The notes: a model not told the origin generated them from the sequence alone. Counted from the first letter of the stretch, positions 18,163-30,182 are shown. The stretch: DNA of 64,000 nucleotides from Haladaptatus sp. DJG-WS-42 (GCF_037198285.1 NZ_CP147243.1:1116001-1180000), one strand, 5' to 3'. Translations and numbers: made by a program.

Positions 18163-19206
18163 TCAGCCGAACAGCCGAGCCAGCCGAGCGAACAGGCCAG
18201 TGGAGTTGTCTCCCTCGTCTGTTTCTGGAGACGAGTTCTGCGTGCGTTCGTCGTCAAGTGGGTCTGCGTCTTCCGGTTTTGTCCCAGTGGCCGCCTCCGT
18301 GCTCGCTTCTGCGTCGAGCGGGGCTGCGACCGACGTCTCAGCAGTCGGTTCCTCAGCGTCGGGGATGACGGTCTCAGCAGGCGCGGTCAGTTCGGCAAGC
18401 TGTGGGTCAGCCGCTTCATCGCTCGCTCCGTCAGCGCCGCCGTCTGCCTCGATTGCCGCGTCCGTTTCGCGTGGTTCGTCGTCTCCCGACTGAGCCTCTG
18501 ACTCGAAAAGCTCCGCCAGCAACGTCTCGTAGGCGGTTTTCGCCGGGCCGGACACCGACGAGAGCGATTCGTCGGCACCGAGCGCGGCAGTGACGGCGGG
18601 GTCGGTCGGGATGGTCGCAAGCACGGGAGAGCCGAGGCGAGCGGCGATTTCGTTCGCAGAAAGCCCGTGGTCACCAGCCATCGTGACCACGACGCCGCCG
18701 ACCGTGCCGTCGAGGCGTTCGGTGAGGGCTGCGGTTTTCGCCGTGTCCGCAACCGCGACCGGAAGCGGCGTGGTGACGAGCACGGTTTTCGTTGCGAGGC
18801 GGAGCGGAATCGCTCCCTCGTGGGTGAGTCCCGCGCCCGTATCGACGAACACGTAGTCGAACTCCGTGGTGAGGTCACTGAGAACCGCACCAAGTTGGCT
18901 TGGAACGGCGTTCGCATACCCATCAATCGAGGTGTCTCCGGGGACGACCGAAAGGCCCGTCGACCCTTCGGTAATCGTGTCAGCAAGCGACGCCTCACCC
19001 GCGAGGACGTCGTGGAGCGTCGGGCCAGTCACATCGATACCACAGAGCTGTGCGATATTTGCCATTTCGAGGTCGGCATCGACGACGACCACGTCGTGGC
19101 CAGCGTCGTGGGCCAAGAGACCGCAGAAAACGGCCGTCGTTGTTTTACCAACGCCGCCTTTGCCGCCTGCCACCGCGTATATTTCCCCTGTCATGTCGCG
19201 TGTCAT
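18163..19206 (-). CDS. MinD/ParA-family ATPase with long acidic tail
   Basis: A 347-residue protein. The N-terminal ~240 residues are a MinD-type ATPase with the deviant Walker A GGKGGVGKTT and switch DADLEMANI. The last ~100 residues are acidic and low in complexity, ending in an amphipathic stretch (GLFARLARLFG) that could bind membrane like a MinD targeting helix. Haloarchaeal MinD homologues position surface machinery rather than FtsZ. The start MTRDMTGEIY is chosen because TATA-like GTTTATATC at 19227-19235 lies about 25 bases upstream. Confidence 0.85.
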   Translation of the reverse strand: MTRDMTGEIYAVAGGKGGVGKTTTAVFCGLLAHDAGHDVVVVDADLEMANIAQLCGIDVTGPTLHDVLAGEASLADTITEGSTGLSVVPGDTSIDGYANAVPSQLGAVLSDLTTEFDYVFVDTGAGLTHEGAIPLRLATKTVLVTTPLPVAVADTAKTAALTERLDGTVGGVVVTMAGDHGLSANEIAARLGSPVLATIPTDPAVTAALGADESLSSVSGPAKTAYETLLAELFESEAQSGDDEPRETDAAIEADGGADGASDEAADPQLAELTAPAETVIPDAEEPTAETSVAAPLDAEASTEAATGTKPEDADPLDDERTQNSSPETDEGDNSTGLFARLARLFG

Positions 19207-19340
19207 ACCTACCCACGGCGAAGACTGATATAAACAATCGGGTGGCCAGAAGGCGGCCACGCACTGTCGTAGCAGGGCAACGCACACACCGTCGTATCGG
19301 GTCAAAGGTTACTTACGCGGCCACAGGGTTACCCTAGATA

Positions 19341-20585
19341 ATGAGCAGGGAGGGAGAAGAGATGGATGACCGGCGAAAATACGAGTTCCAAAAGGTCATC
19401 GAGGAGCTAGACGAATACTCTGGTTCCGGGACGCAACTCGTCACCATCTACGTTCCAGAAGACAAGCAGATTAGTGACGTCGTCGCCCACGTCACCCAGG
19501 AGCACAGTGAGGCGGCAAACATCAAGTCAAAGCAGACACGGACTGCGGTCCAAGACGCACTCACCAGCATCAAAGACCGGCTTCGCTACTACGACGTCTA
19601 CCCGCCAGACAACGGCATCGTGCTGTTTTCGGGCGCGATTGACGCCGGTGGCGGTCAGACCGACATGGTCACGCAGGTGTTAGAGAGTCCCCCAGAACCC
19701 GTCGAATCGTTCCGGTATCACTGTGACTCCGCGTTCTTGACCGAGCCGCTCTCGGACATGCTCGTGGACAAAGGTCTCATCGGCCTCATCGTCCTCGACC
19801 GCCGCGAAGCAACCGTTGGCTGGCTCAAAGGCAAGCGCATCGAGGCCGTCAAGTCCGCCTCATCGCTCGTGCCGGGCAAACAGCGCAAAGGTGGCCAGTC
19901 CGCCCAGCGTTTCGCCCGCCTCCGGCTCGAAGCCATCGACAACTTCTATCAGGAAGTTGCCGGCATGGCAGACGACCTGTTCGTCCCGTACCGCCACGAC
20001 ATGGACGGCGTCCTCGTCGGCGGGCCATCGCCCACGAAAGACGAGTTCTTAGACGGCGACTACCTCCACCACGAGATTCAACAGATCGTCATCGACAAGT
20101 TCGACGTTTCCTATACCGACGAAAGTGGCCTGCGCGAACTCGTAGACGCCGCCCAGGACTCGCTCGCAGACCACGAGGTAATGAAGGACAAGTCCCAGAT
20201 GGACGAGTTCTTCAAAGAACTCCACGAGGGCGACCTCGCAACCTACGGGTTCGACGCCACCCGGCGCAACCTCATTATGGGCTCCGTTGACCGACTCCTC
20301 ATCAGCGAAGACCTTCGCAAGGACGTCGTGACCTACGAGTGCAGTGATGGGACCGAAGAGTACGAACTCTTAGACCGCCGCAAAAACACGCCCACCCACG
20401 AGTGTGACGACGGCACCGAAGCCGAGGTCACAGCGCGCGAAGACGCCATCGAACACCTCATGTCCATCGCAGAAGGACGCGGGACGGAAACCAAATTCAT
20501 CTCGACGGACTTCGAAGAAGGCGACCAACTGCTCCACGCCTTTGGCGGCATCGCGGGCATCCTCCGCTACGCGACCGGCGTCTAA
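19341..20585 (+). CDS. prf1: Peptide chain release factor aRF1
   Basis: A 414-residue release factor that reads all three stop codons and releases the peptide. The stop-recognition motif NIKS is at residues 60-63, and the peptidyl-tRNA hydrolysis motif GGQ lies in RKGGQSAQRF. The C-terminal domain has Cys residues in YECSDGT and HECDDGT that suggest a mini zinc-ribbon. Length is normal for aRF1. A run of T just after the stop probably terminates transcription. Confidence 0.95.
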   Translation: MSREGEEMDDRRKYEFQKVIEELDEYSGSGTQLVTIYVPEDKQISDVVAHVTQEHSEAANIKSKQTRTAVQDALTSIKDRLRYYDVYPPDNGIVLFSGAIDAGGGQTDMVTQVLESPPEPVESFRYHCDSAFLTEPLSDMLVDKGLIGLIVLDRREATVGWLKGKRIEAVKSASSLVPGKQRKGGQSAQRFARLRLEAIDNFYQEVAGMADDLFVPYRHDMDGVLVGGPSPTKDEFLDGDYLHHEIQQIVIDKFDVSYTDESGLRELVDAAQDSLADHEVMKDKSQMDEFFKELHEGDLATYGFDATRRNLIMGSVDRLLISEDLRKDVVTYECSDGTEEYELLDRRKNTPTHECDDGTEAEVTAREDAIEHLMSIAEGRGTETKFISTDFEEGDQLLHAFGGIAGILRYATGV

Positions 20586-20600
20586 GCGTCGTTTCCTGCC

Positions 20601-20618
20601 TGTTTTTTACGATTTTCG
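20601..20618 (+). terminator. T-rich terminator after prf1
   Basis: TGTTTTTTACGATTTTCG, 16 bases after the aRF1 stop. Runs of T without a strong hairpin are the usual archaeal intrinsic terminator. Confidence 0.45.
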
Positions 20619-20680
20619 GCTGACTACGGTACGTTCCAGAACTTAGTTATGCGTTCACTGGTAACTTCGGCCACGAACAG

Positions 20681-21469
20681 ATGGCGTCAAGTGAACCCCC
20701 GGAAGCTGTAGTGTCAGTCCTGACCCGTCGGAGCGAGCTACTGGAGGTCACCCTCGATGAGCCACTGGAGAAGCCTGCCCTCGTAGACGCACTCTCGGTG
20801 TCGCGTTCGACAGTCGACCGCGGTCTGCGCGAACTCATGACCCACGGCTTCGTAGAGCGTGTCGACAACGGCTTTACCGCCACGCTCAGTGGACGCCTCG
20901 CCATCGAAGTATACGCCGACTTTATCGACGACTCTACGACCGTAAACGAGGTGAAGCGCCTCTTTTCACACCTCCCCGCAGACGTGCCCATCACGACCGA
21001 CCTGCTCTCTTCGTGTACGGTGTACGAAGCAACACCACCGGCCGCTCACGAACCCGTAAATCACCTCGAAGCCCAACTCCGCAACGCGAACACGCATCGT
21101 GGCGTGACCCACACCGTCTCCCAAGCGAGCACGCTGAACTGGTTTCTCGAATGCATCGAAGATGGGCTAGACGCAGAGAAGATTCATCGGGCCGAACTGC
21201 TCGAATACTTCGCAAAAGACAACCGCGAACAGATGGAGCGGATGGTCGCGACCGGAAACTTCCGCGTGCTCCAAGTCGATACCGTCCCCTTTGGCCTCGC
21301 CATCACGACTCACGACGACGGCATTCAAGTGAGCGTGGTAGTCTACAACGAAAGCGGTAGCATGGAGGGCGTCATCACGAACGACACGCAAGCGGCATAC
21401 GAGTGGGCCATGAGCTACTATGAATCGATACGCGACGAGGCCATCGACATCACCGACGAGTTCCGTTAA
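20681..21469 (+). CDS. Winged-helix regulator, FilR1-type middle domain
   Basis: A 262-residue regulator. Residues ~10-75 form a winged helix-turn-helix (PALVDALSVSRSTVDRGLRELM). The rest matches the layout of the domain found in the methanogen regulator FilR1, common in haloarchaea. It probably binds promoter DNA in response to an unknown signal. It converges with the next gene, sharing four bases (TTAA) that give both stop codons. Confidence 0.78.
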   Translation: MASSEPPEAVVSVLTRRSELLEVTLDEPLEKPALVDALSVSRSTVDRGLRELMTHGFVERVDNGFTATLSGRLAIEVYADFIDDSTTVNEVKRLFSHLPADVPITTDLLSSCTVYEATPPAAHEPVNHLEAQLRNANTHRGVTHTVSQASTLNWFLECIEDGLDAEKIHRAELLEYFAKDNREQMERMVATGNFRVLQVDTVPFGLAITTHDDGIQVSVVVYNESGSMEGVITNDTQAAYEWAMSYYESIRDEAIDITDEFR

Positions 21470-21864
21470 TCGAGAAACTGTTCGAGTTGCGTCTGCCGAC
21501 CCCTGAGGTCTGTCTCTGCGTTTATCTCTGGGTCGCGTGCCAGCCGGTCTAACACCAACAGCGGGTCGGTTCCCGTCCGTTCGACGCGCTCGACAAGCCG
21601 CTCTATCTCTTTGCGATTCACCGCGAGCGACGAGAGCAACCCAAGGAGCAACGCCATCGGAATCGCCGCGCCGCGAAGCGTCGGAAACTCCCGACTAATG
21701 GACGAAAAGTCAGGGTCTTGGTCGGGGTTCTCCGCGGGAGACAGGGTGAGACACGAGGTACAAAGTCCGACGACTGGCTCCTCGCCCGCGACGCAGTCTC
21801 GCAGGTCAGCAGGCACGTCGAAGGCAACGACCGGTTCGCCACAGCGTGGACAGTCCATAGCCAC
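21466..21864 (-). CDS. Zinc-ribbon haloarchaeal protein (DUF6276-like)
   Basis: A 132-residue protein. An N-terminal CPRC and a later CTSC form a four-Cys zinc ribbon (residues ~5-40). A hydrophobic segment GAAIPMALLLGLLSSLAV follows, and a helical tail. The length and zinc ribbon resemble the haloarchaeal DUF6276 family; I am moderately sure of that number. Function unknown. The true start may be the Met two codons later. Confidence 0.65.
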   Translation of the reverse strand: MAMDCPRCGEPVVAFDVPADLRDCVAGEEPVVGLCTSCLTLSPAENPDQDPDFSSISREFPTLRGAAIPMALLLGLLSSLAVNRKEIERLVERVERTGTDPLLVLDRLARDPEINAETDLRGRQTQLEQFLD

Positions 21865-21905
21865 GGCTTGTCGCGGTGAGACAAAAGAGAATGGGATAGA
21901 AGAAC

Positions 21906-22592
21906 TCAGTCGTCAGCAGGCAGCGCCGCTGCCTCTGCCTCTGCTTCGGCGCGTTCGGCCTTCTCTTCTTCTTCCTTCTTCGCCTTGATCTTCTTCAGCC
22001 GGAAGATCTCTTCGCGCTCTTGTTCTTCGAGCTTTTGCTCGATGTAGTCTTGGCCCTCGTACAGCTCCGGGAGGAGCTTGAATTCGAGGGCGTTGACACG
22101 ACGCTTGGTCGTCTCGATTTCGTCGAGCATCTTCTTCATCGCCGTCTCCACTTCGGCGGCGAGGATGATGCTGTCGAGCAGGTCCTCGTACGCCTCTGCG
22201 GCTTCGTCGATGCGAGCGCTGGTTCCGAGCACGCCGTAGCCACGCTGGTCGAGCGTCTTTTTGACGCGTGACGACTCGATTTGTGGCACCACGACGCCCA
22301 TGATGTTCTTCGATTGGGTCGTGATTTCCGGGTGCTCTTTGAGTGCAGCAGCGGCACCACGAACCGCAACGTCGCCCTCCATCGCGCGGGCCATGTTGAT
22401 GGTTCGCTGTGCGTGCTGGTAGTTGTCCTCGACACCGGCGCGCACGTCGCGCGCCTGGTCGAGGATGTCCATGAACTCCATGATGAGGCCGTCACGCTTC
22501 TTTTCGAGCGTGCCGTGGCCTCGCTCGGAGAGGTCGATGCGATCTTCGATCGCCATCAGGTTTTTCCGAGTTGGTTTGACGTCAGTGGCCAT
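21906..22592 (-). CDS. atpD: A-type ATP synthase subunit D
   Basis: A 228-residue central-stalk (rotor axle) subunit. It forms two long antiparallel helices around a short central part, seen as heptad-rich N- and C-termini ([34 protein letters not shown]). Last gene of the operon, 26 bases after atpB. It links catalytic-head rotation to subunit F. Confidence 0.93.
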   Translation of the reverse strand: MATDVKPTRKNLMAIEDRIDLSERGHGTLEKKRDGLIMEFMDILDQARDVRAGVEDNYQHAQRTINMARAMEGDVAVRGAAAALKEHPEITTQSKNIMGVVVPQIESSRVKKTLDQRGYGVLGTSARIDEAAEAYEDLLDSIILAAEVETAMKKMLDEIETTKRRVNALEFKLLPELYEGQDYIEQKLEEQEREEIFRLKKIKAKKEEEEKAERAEAEAEAAALPADD

Positions 22593-22618
22593 GGTAGATT
22601 CCTACGGGCGGTGTGCCC

Positions 22619-24024
22619 TTATGCCTCCGCCTCGATGGCGTCTGCGTCCTCGTAGTACTTTTCGATGAGCTCTTCGTCGATACGGTTGAGTTCGCTTTTT
22701 GGCAGCATCGACAGCAGGTTCCAGCCAACGTTGAGGGTCTCCTCAATCGAACGGTTGGTGTGGTAGCCCTGCTGGATGAACTCGTTTTCGAAGCGCTCTG
22801 CGAAGTCGAGGTACTTGTTGTCGCGTTCACTGAGTGCCTCACGGCCCACAATGTTCACGAGGTCACGAAGGTCTTCACCCTCTGCGTACGCGGCGTACAT
22901 CTGGTCTGAGACGTCCGCGTGGTCGTCGCGGGTGAGGCCCTCGCCAATCCCGTCGTCCATGAGACGCGAGAGCGATGGGAGCACGTTCACTGGTGGCTCG
23001 ATACCCTGACTGTTCAGGTCACGGTCCATCATAATCTGGCCTTCGGTGATGTAGCCCGTCAGGTCGGGGATTGGGTGCGTGTCGTCGTCACCCGGCATCG
23101 TGAGAATCGGAATCTGCGTCACGGAGCCTTCACGACCCTTGATGCGGCCTGCACGCTCGTAGAGCGTGGCAAGGTCAGTGTACATGTACCCGGGGTAGCC
23201 ACGACGGCCCGGCACCTCTTCGCGTGCCGCACCGATTTCGCGCAGTGCCTCACAGTAGTTGGTCATGTCCGTGAGGATAACGAGGACGTGGTAGCCCTTG
23301 TCGAACGCGAGGTACTCTGCGGTGGTGAGTGCGAGGCGCGGCGTGACCGTCCGCTCGACTGCGGGGTCGTCTGCCAGGTTCATGAAGACCACAGAGCGTT
23401 CGAGTGCGCCCGTGCGCTCGAAGTCTTCCATGAACTCGTTTGCCTCTTCTGCGGTGATGCCCATCGCGCCGAAAATCACGGCGAATTCGGTTTCCTCGCC
23501 TTCGTCACCTGCTTCCTCAGGCACGGTTGCCTGTCGAGCAATCTGGAGTGCGAGGTCGTTGTGTGGCAGGCCGGATGCCGAGAAAATCGGCAGTTTCTGG
23601 CCGCGTACGAGGGTGTTCATGCCGTCAACCGAGGAGACACCCGTCTGGATGAACTCCTCCGGGTACTCACGCGAGTACGGGTTGATTGCCTCACCCACGA
23701 TGTCGCGGCGCTCTTCGGGGACGACCTCTGGCCCGCCGTCGATTGGCTGGCCAGAACCGTCCATGACGCGACCGAGAATGTCCTCGGTCACGGGCATCTT
23801 CATCGTCTCGCCAAGGAAGCGAACGGATGCCTTACGGTTCAGACCGGTGGTACCCTCGAAGACCTGAATGGCCACGAGACCAGTACTCGATTCGAGCACC
23901 TGACCACGCTTTATCTCGCCGTCAGGCGTCTCGATTTCGACGATTTCGTCGTACCCAATCGGTTCGTCAACTTCGACGAACACCAGCGGGCCACTGATTT
24001 CGGTGATTGTCTGGTACTCTTTCA

Positions 24025-24025
<1 letters not shown>
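22619..24025 (-). CDS. atpB: A-type ATP synthase subunit B
   Basis: A 468-residue non-catalytic nucleotide-binding subunit that alternates with A in the A3B3 head. As expected for B, the P-loop position lacks a GxxxxGKT motif. Conserved stretches [11 protein letters not shown] and [22 protein letters not shown] are present. The start overlaps the atpA stop by one base (TAATG), giving coupled, matched synthesis of A and B. Confidence 0.96.
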
Positions 24026-25785
<1,760 letters not shown>

Positions 25786-25788
25786 GGT

Positions 25789-26112
25789 TTAGTCTTGCTC
25801 CATCAGGTCGATACCGATAGCCCGCTTGATCTTGTCACGGAGGCCGCCACTGCCGGCGCCACCTCCGAGTGTCACGAGCGTCGGTTCAACGCTTGTTTCG
25901 ACGTCGTTGCGAACGTTGCGCGAGAGGTACTCGAGGTCGGGGTCGTGCATCACGACGATGCCGACGTTCTCGTCTTCGAGGATGCGCTCGACGGCGGCGT
26001 CGAGGTCGGCCTCTTTGTCCTCGTCTGCGACGTTCTCGAACTTGCGGACACCCGCAAGCCGAAAGCCCGTCGTGAAGTCGGGGCTTCCAATGACGGCAAT
26101 TTCCTGGCTCAT
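25789..26112 (-). CDS. atpF: A-type ATP synthase subunit F
   Basis: A 107-residue central-stalk subunit with a Rossmann-like N-terminal domain (IAVIGSPDFTTGFRLAG) and a C-terminal helix. It binds subunit D. Its start overlaps the atpC stop by four bases (ATGA), as expected in a tightly coupled operon. Confidence 0.94.
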   Translation of the reverse strand: MSQEIAVIGSPDFTTGFRLAGVRKFENVADEDKEADLDAAVERILEDENVGIVVMHDPDLEYLSRNVRNDVETSVEPTLVTLGGGAGSGGLRDKIKRAIGIDLMEQD

Positions 26113-27170
26113 TGTATCACCAGTTCGTCTTCAATTTCGTCTGCTTCGAGTCCTGCCTCAAGGCCGCGTGCGATGGCGCGGATGTTCTCGACCTCGCGCT
26201 CTTTGGCGAGGATGTACGCGAGCACCGGGCACACCGACAGCGGGAAGGCGTGGCTCAGGTGGTCTGAGTATTCGAGAAGGGCTGCGTCGAGCGCGTGCTC
26301 GAACGCGATGAGGCTGTCTGCAGCTTCTAACTCGTCGAGTGCCACAGAAAGGTCGTCGCCGTACGGACTATCGCGGATGCGCGCGACCAGCTCGTCGGTG
26401 TTACTGACGAGTTGGCGCAGTTCCGTCCCAGAGAAGAGACGTCCGCCCTCGATAAAGTATTCAGAGGGGTCTACGTCCGCGCCACTCCGGGCGAGCCGAA
26501 GCGCGTTGCGGATGTTACGGAAGTCAATCTCTGCGCGGAGGAACTCGACGTAGAGTCCCGTTGCGCGGTCTGGTTCTGGAGGCAACGCGTTCACCAACGT
26601 GCCGTAGAAGGCACGGTCGATGGCGTTTTCGAGCGGGACGAGCACGCCCTTTTCCTCGTATTCGGGGTACGCGGCAGCGAGTGGCTTGCCGAAAATCGTT
26701 CCCGACGTCATCTCGACGACGTCCTCTATGTCGCTCGCCTCGGTGAGGCGTGCGAGGAAGTCGTCGCTGAACTCTCCTGCACGAACAAGGTCGGCCTCTA
26801 CGTCTTCGCGGGCAGCATCTGAGTAGATGCCGCGGATAATCGTCTTGACGTTCCAGGCGTCGAACTTGCGGAGGTAGCGTGCGATGTAGTCGTACAGTTT
26901 GCCGTCCGCGAAGCGAAGCAGGTCGTTGAAGTGCTTCGCCAAGTTGCGGTTGAGTGCGAATTCGATGAGGTCGACCCCGCTAAAGCGAGAGCCGAGCGCG
27001 TTCATCTCCGCTTCGTACTCTGTCTCCTCCATAAAGCGCGCAATCTCCCCCGGTCCCATCCGGACGAGTTTGCGGTAGTCCTCTTCGCTGAACAGCGATG
27101 CCCGGCGCGACCGAACACGTGCAGTGACGTACTCGTAGTTTGAACTGGTGTCGGTCACCCGTGCCTTCAT
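26109..27170 (-). CDS. atpC: A-type ATP synthase subunit C
   Basis: A 353-residue all-helical subunit (V-ATPase d-like) that sits as a socket between the central stalk and the membrane K ring. The N-terminal NYEYVTARVRSRRASLF and the repeated helical bundles are typical. It overlaps atpE and atpF by four bases on each side. Confidence 0.94.
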   Translation of the reverse strand: MKARVTDTSSNYEYVTARVRSRRASLFSEEDYRKLVRMGPGEIARFMEETEYEAEMNALGSRFSGVDLIEFALNRNLAKHFNDLLRFADGKLYDYIARYLRKFDAWNVKTIIRGIYSDAAREDVEADLVRAGEFSDDFLARLTEASDIEDVVEMTSGTIFGKPLAAAYPEYEEKGVLVPLENAIDRAFYGTLVNALPPEPDRATGLYVEFLRAEIDFRNIRNALRLARSGADVDPSEYFIEGGRLFSGTELRQLVSNTDELVARIRDSPYGDDLSVALDELEAADSLIAFEHALDAALLEYSDHLSHAFPLSVCPVLAYILAKEREVENIRAIARGLEAGLEADEIEDELVIQ

Positions 27171-27745
27171 TGGTCGAATAACCGTTCGCTTGTTTCTTTC
27201 AGGTTGTTCTCCCAGACGCTGTCGAGCACCGAGTCAAACGTGTTGTTGACCCGAATGCGCGACGCCTCGCTTTCGAGGACGACGCCACCGAGGCACTCGT
27301 ACTCGCCTCCGTAGGTGTAGCCGTAGTCGTCTGCGAGGGTTTCGAGCAGGGCAGCGTCGTCGTCGCGGCCATAGACCGTGACATCGTCGCTGTCGTCGAA
27401 CTCGGTGCTTGCGTCTTCGAGCAACTCACGGGTGAGTTCCTCGCGACGGTCGCCTTCAAGGCCTGCGACGGCGGCTTCAACGTCCGCACGAACCTCAGCG
27501 AGGACGTTGCGGCGTGCTTCGAGGCGCTTTTGTTTGGCCTCAAGCTTCGCACTCGACAGCTTCTGCTCTCGCATCTGCTTGATTTCGCGCTCTACTTCCC
27601 GTTCTTGTTCGTCAAGAATGTCCGTGGCGTCGGATTCGGCCTCAGAGACAAGCTCTTCGGCACGCTCCTCGCCCTCTGCGCGTATGTTTTCCGCACGCGC
27701 GCGGGCTTCTTCCCGGATATCCTCAACAACTGTCTCGAGACTCAT
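27167..27745 (-). CDS. atpE: A-type ATP synthase subunit E
   Basis: A 192-residue peripheral-stalk subunit. The N-terminal ~100 residues are a long right-handed coiled coil rich in Glu, Arg and Ala that pairs with subunit H. The C-terminal globular part binds the A3B3 head. It lies 20 bases after atpK. Confidence 0.93.
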   Translation of the reverse strand: MSLETVVEDIREEARARAENIRAEGEERAEELVSEAESDATDILDEQEREVEREIKQMREQKLSSAKLEAKQKRLEARRNVLAEVRADVEAAVAGLEGDRREELTRELLEDASTEFDDSDDVTVYGRDDDAALLETLADDYGYTYGGEYECLGGVVLESEASRIRVNNTFDSVLDSVWENNLKETSERLFDQ

Positions 27746-27765
27746 GGGTGAAAGAGAAGGGGTGT

Positions 27766-28029
27766 TTAGACCACGAACACGACAACGAGTGCGAGAATCA
27801 CGAGCGTCTCAGGAAGAACCGTGAGAATCAGCCCGCGACCGAACATCTCGTCGTCTTCTGCGATGGCGCCGACTGCTGCTGCGCCAATACCGCGCTCTGC
27901 GTAGCCTGCACCGAATGCGGCGAGACCGACAGCGAGGGCCGCGGCGGCCGTTGGGGGGATGGCTGCGACAGCCTCAGTGCTTCCTTCTTGCAGTACGACG
28001 CTCATCAGTGTCATGATAGTTTCGAACAT
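27766..28029 (-). CDS. atpK: A-type ATP synthase proteolipid subunit K
   Basis: An 87-residue two-helix membrane proteolipid that forms the rotor ring. The second helix carries the ion-binding carboxylate in LILTVLPETLVIL. The Gly/Ala-rich first helix (ALAVGLAAFGAGYAERGIGAAAVG) packs in the ring. The single-hairpin size (not duplicated) is usual for haloarchaea. The lack of an obvious Na+ signature suggests proton coupling, which is inference. Confidence 0.94.
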   Translation of the reverse strand: MFETIMTLMSVVLQEGSTEAVAAIPPTAAAALAVGLAAFGAGYAERGIGAAAVGAIAEDDEMFGRGLILTVLPETLVILALVVVFVV

Positions 28030-28040
28030 TGTGGTTTTAC

Positions 28041-30182
28041 TTAGTCCTCAGTGGTGTACGTTCTCTCGTAGCCGAACGGTTGGTACTTCTCCCCACCGCC
28101 TTCATAAAACTTCCCAAAGAACTCGACATACTCCAGACGCACGGCCTGTAGACCGGCGCTGGTGATGCCGAGCACGAGCACAAGCAGGTGCCCGACGACG
28201 AGAATGAGAAGTCCGGCGATGGCGCCGAGTAACAGCTCAGTTGGCGAGGAACCGTTGAGCATCCCGGCGAACATTACTTCTTCTGCAGGAATCTCCGACA
28301 GCGCCTTCTCGCTGAAGAAGATGAGGTGGAACGAGCCGTCGTGGACGTACGCCCCGAATACGAGCAGGTTCACCACGAATGCCATGCCCGCCTTTGCGAG
28401 CAGCACTGCGGCGATACGCGTGTACGACAGGACGTTCACGACGACGTTCAGGCTTTCGAGGAGGCCAATGGCACCCTCGCCAGCCAGCAGCATCACGAGG
28501 CCGATGCCTGCGATGCCGAGCATTGCAAGTCCAGTCACTTCCGAGAAGCCACCGAAGCCGAGCGGAAGCGGCTCACCGTTGAACACGGTAAACATGAACG
28601 ATGGTTTCGAATCGGCGGCGTGGTGGCTGAAAATCCAGCCCCAGACGCCGGCCATCAGCACGATCCACGACCCCTTCTCGAGCACGGCATCTTTGACGCC
28701 GTGTGAGAGGTAGTCGATGAAGCCGAAGATGTAGCCAATGGTCATGTGGGCAAGCCCGAGCAGCAGGCTCAGGACGAGCCACGTCGAGGCGTACTCAGCG
28801 TAGTGTGGCTGGAGCCCCTTGTGGATTGGTGGGTTTCCGGCCCAGACGATTTCGCCGAGTTGGTGTAACCCGAAGATTTCGCCGTACAGGATACCGAACA
28901 GCGCCGTGAAGCCACCGGCCCACATCGCGATGCCACCGAGGCTTTTGACGACCTCGTTTGCAAAGCGGCTGTAGATGAGGTAGCCAAGACCCATGTAAAT
29001 CAGGCCGTAGCCAAGGTCCCCAATCATGAAGCCGAAGAAGGCCGGGAAGGTCAGGAACAAGATGACCGTTGGGTCGAGTTCCGTGTACTTCGGCCGGTTG
29101 ATGACACCCGTGAGTGCTTCGAACGGCTTCACCGTGCCAGCAGGATTGTCCTGGATGACTGGCGGGTTGCCGTGACTCATGGTCGTGCCACCGTCGGTGG
29201 CCGCCGCACCAGCGCCGGACGTTGCCGGTTCCGACGCATGTGCGTGACCGTCTGCGTCGTAGTCTGCGCGTTCGAGTTCGTCGATTTCCACGTGGTTATC
29301 GACGGCGCTCTTGAGCGCGCTTGCGAACGACGAGTAGTGCTCGGTTGGCACCCAGCCTTCCGCGACGAACGCGTTTTCGGTGGTCGCGAACGTCAGGGGT
29401 GCCTCGCGTTTTTGCACGTCAATCGAGAGGCGCTCTTCTGCGGCGAGCAGGAAGCCTGCCGCTTCGAGCTTTAGACTCTCTAAGTCGCTTTCGGTACCGT
29501 TCAGCTTCGAGCGAAGCTGCTGGGCACGGTGGCGGAGTTCTTCGACGTACTCCTCTGGACTCCCGTCTGCGTCTGGGATGTCCATCGGAGTGAACGCGTT
29601 GCCGACGAGGATGTCATCGAGCGACGACTCGTCTTCGAGTTGCGCAACGACGGCGATTGCTTTATCACTCGAATACAGTTCGAACGCGGTGGCCTCGTCT
29701 GACTCAACGAGCGCGCGTTCGACGGCGTCGCGCTTACCTTCACCGACGACGACGGACACCGAGTCGTACCCGGAGAGCAGGTCTAAATCGATGCCGAGGG
29801 CGGCGAAGGGCGCCATCGTGCTGATTCGGTCTTCGACCGCGCGCAACTCATCGCGGAGTTCGTCGCGTCGGTCGTCGAGCGTGTTTACGTCGGTCCGAAT
29901 CTCTTCGAGTTCGTCTTCGAGCGCCTCGTCGGTGACGATGCGGGTCGGTCCCGCGTCTTCTTCGTCGACGTCTAAGATGCTCTGAATCGAACGGACGGTG
30001 ACGAGCTTCTCAGAAGCATCGTCTGCTCCCGGAACCGGGTCGCCGGGGGCGAAGCCGTCCCATGCACCATCGTACTCAGAGAGGTGCACCATGTTCAGGT
30101 CGTGGACTGTCTCGATGACCGTGTCCATAACGGACTTTGAGCCGGTCACCGAGACGCGGCTCATCTGTTTAGGTCTGAGCAT
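28041..30182 (-). CDS. atpI: A-type ATP synthase subunit I
   Basis: A 713-residue stator (a-subunit equivalent). The N-terminal ~370 cytoplasmic residues form two helical hairpins with small globular ends. The C-terminal half has about eight membrane helices that form the proton half-channels. The start MLRPKQMSRV at 30182 is chosen to fit the family, so it overlaps the last 14 bases of atpH; MSRVSVTG at 30164 is the alternative. A low-complexity Ala/Gly linker near residues 315-335 separates the two halves. Confidence 0.94.
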   Translation of the reverse strand: MLRPKQMSRVSVTGSKSVMDTVIETVHDLNMVHLSEYDGAWDGFAPGDPVPGADDASEKLVTVRSIQSILDVDEEDAGPTRIVTDEALEDELEEIRTDVNTLDDRRDELRDELRAVEDRISTMAPFAALGIDLDLLSGYDSVSVVVGEGKRDAVERALVESDEATAFELYSSDKAIAVVAQLEDESSLDDILVGNAFTPMDIPDADGSPEEYVEELRHRAQQLRSKLNGTESDLESLKLEAAGFLLAAEERLSIDVQKREAPLTFATTENAFVAEGWVPTEHYSSFASALKSAVDNHVEIDELERADYDADGHAHASEPATSGAGAAATDGGTTMSHGNPPVIQDNPAGTVKPFEALTGVINRPKYTELDPTVILFLTFPAFFGFMIGDLGYGLIYMGLGYLIYSRFANEVVKSLGGIAMWAGGFTALFGILYGEIFGLHQLGEIVWAGNPPIHKGLQPHYAEYASTWLVLSLLLGLAHMTIGYIFGFIDYLSHGVKDAVLEKGSWIVLMAGVWGWIFSHHAADSKPSFMFTVFNGEPLPLGFGGFSEVTGLAMLGIAGIGLVMLLAGEGAIGLLESLNVVVNVLSYTRIAAVLLAKAGMAFVVNLLVFGAYVHDGSFHLIFFSEKALSEIPAEEVMFAGMLNGSSPTELLLGAIAGLLILVVGHLLVLVLGITSAGLQAVRLEYVEFFGKFYEGGGEKYQPFGYERTYTTED

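Noticed and set aside
27766-28029. Possible sodium-type rotor ring
   Set aside because: The proteolipid has a single carboxylate motif but no clear Na+ ligand set, so I do not claim sodium coupling.
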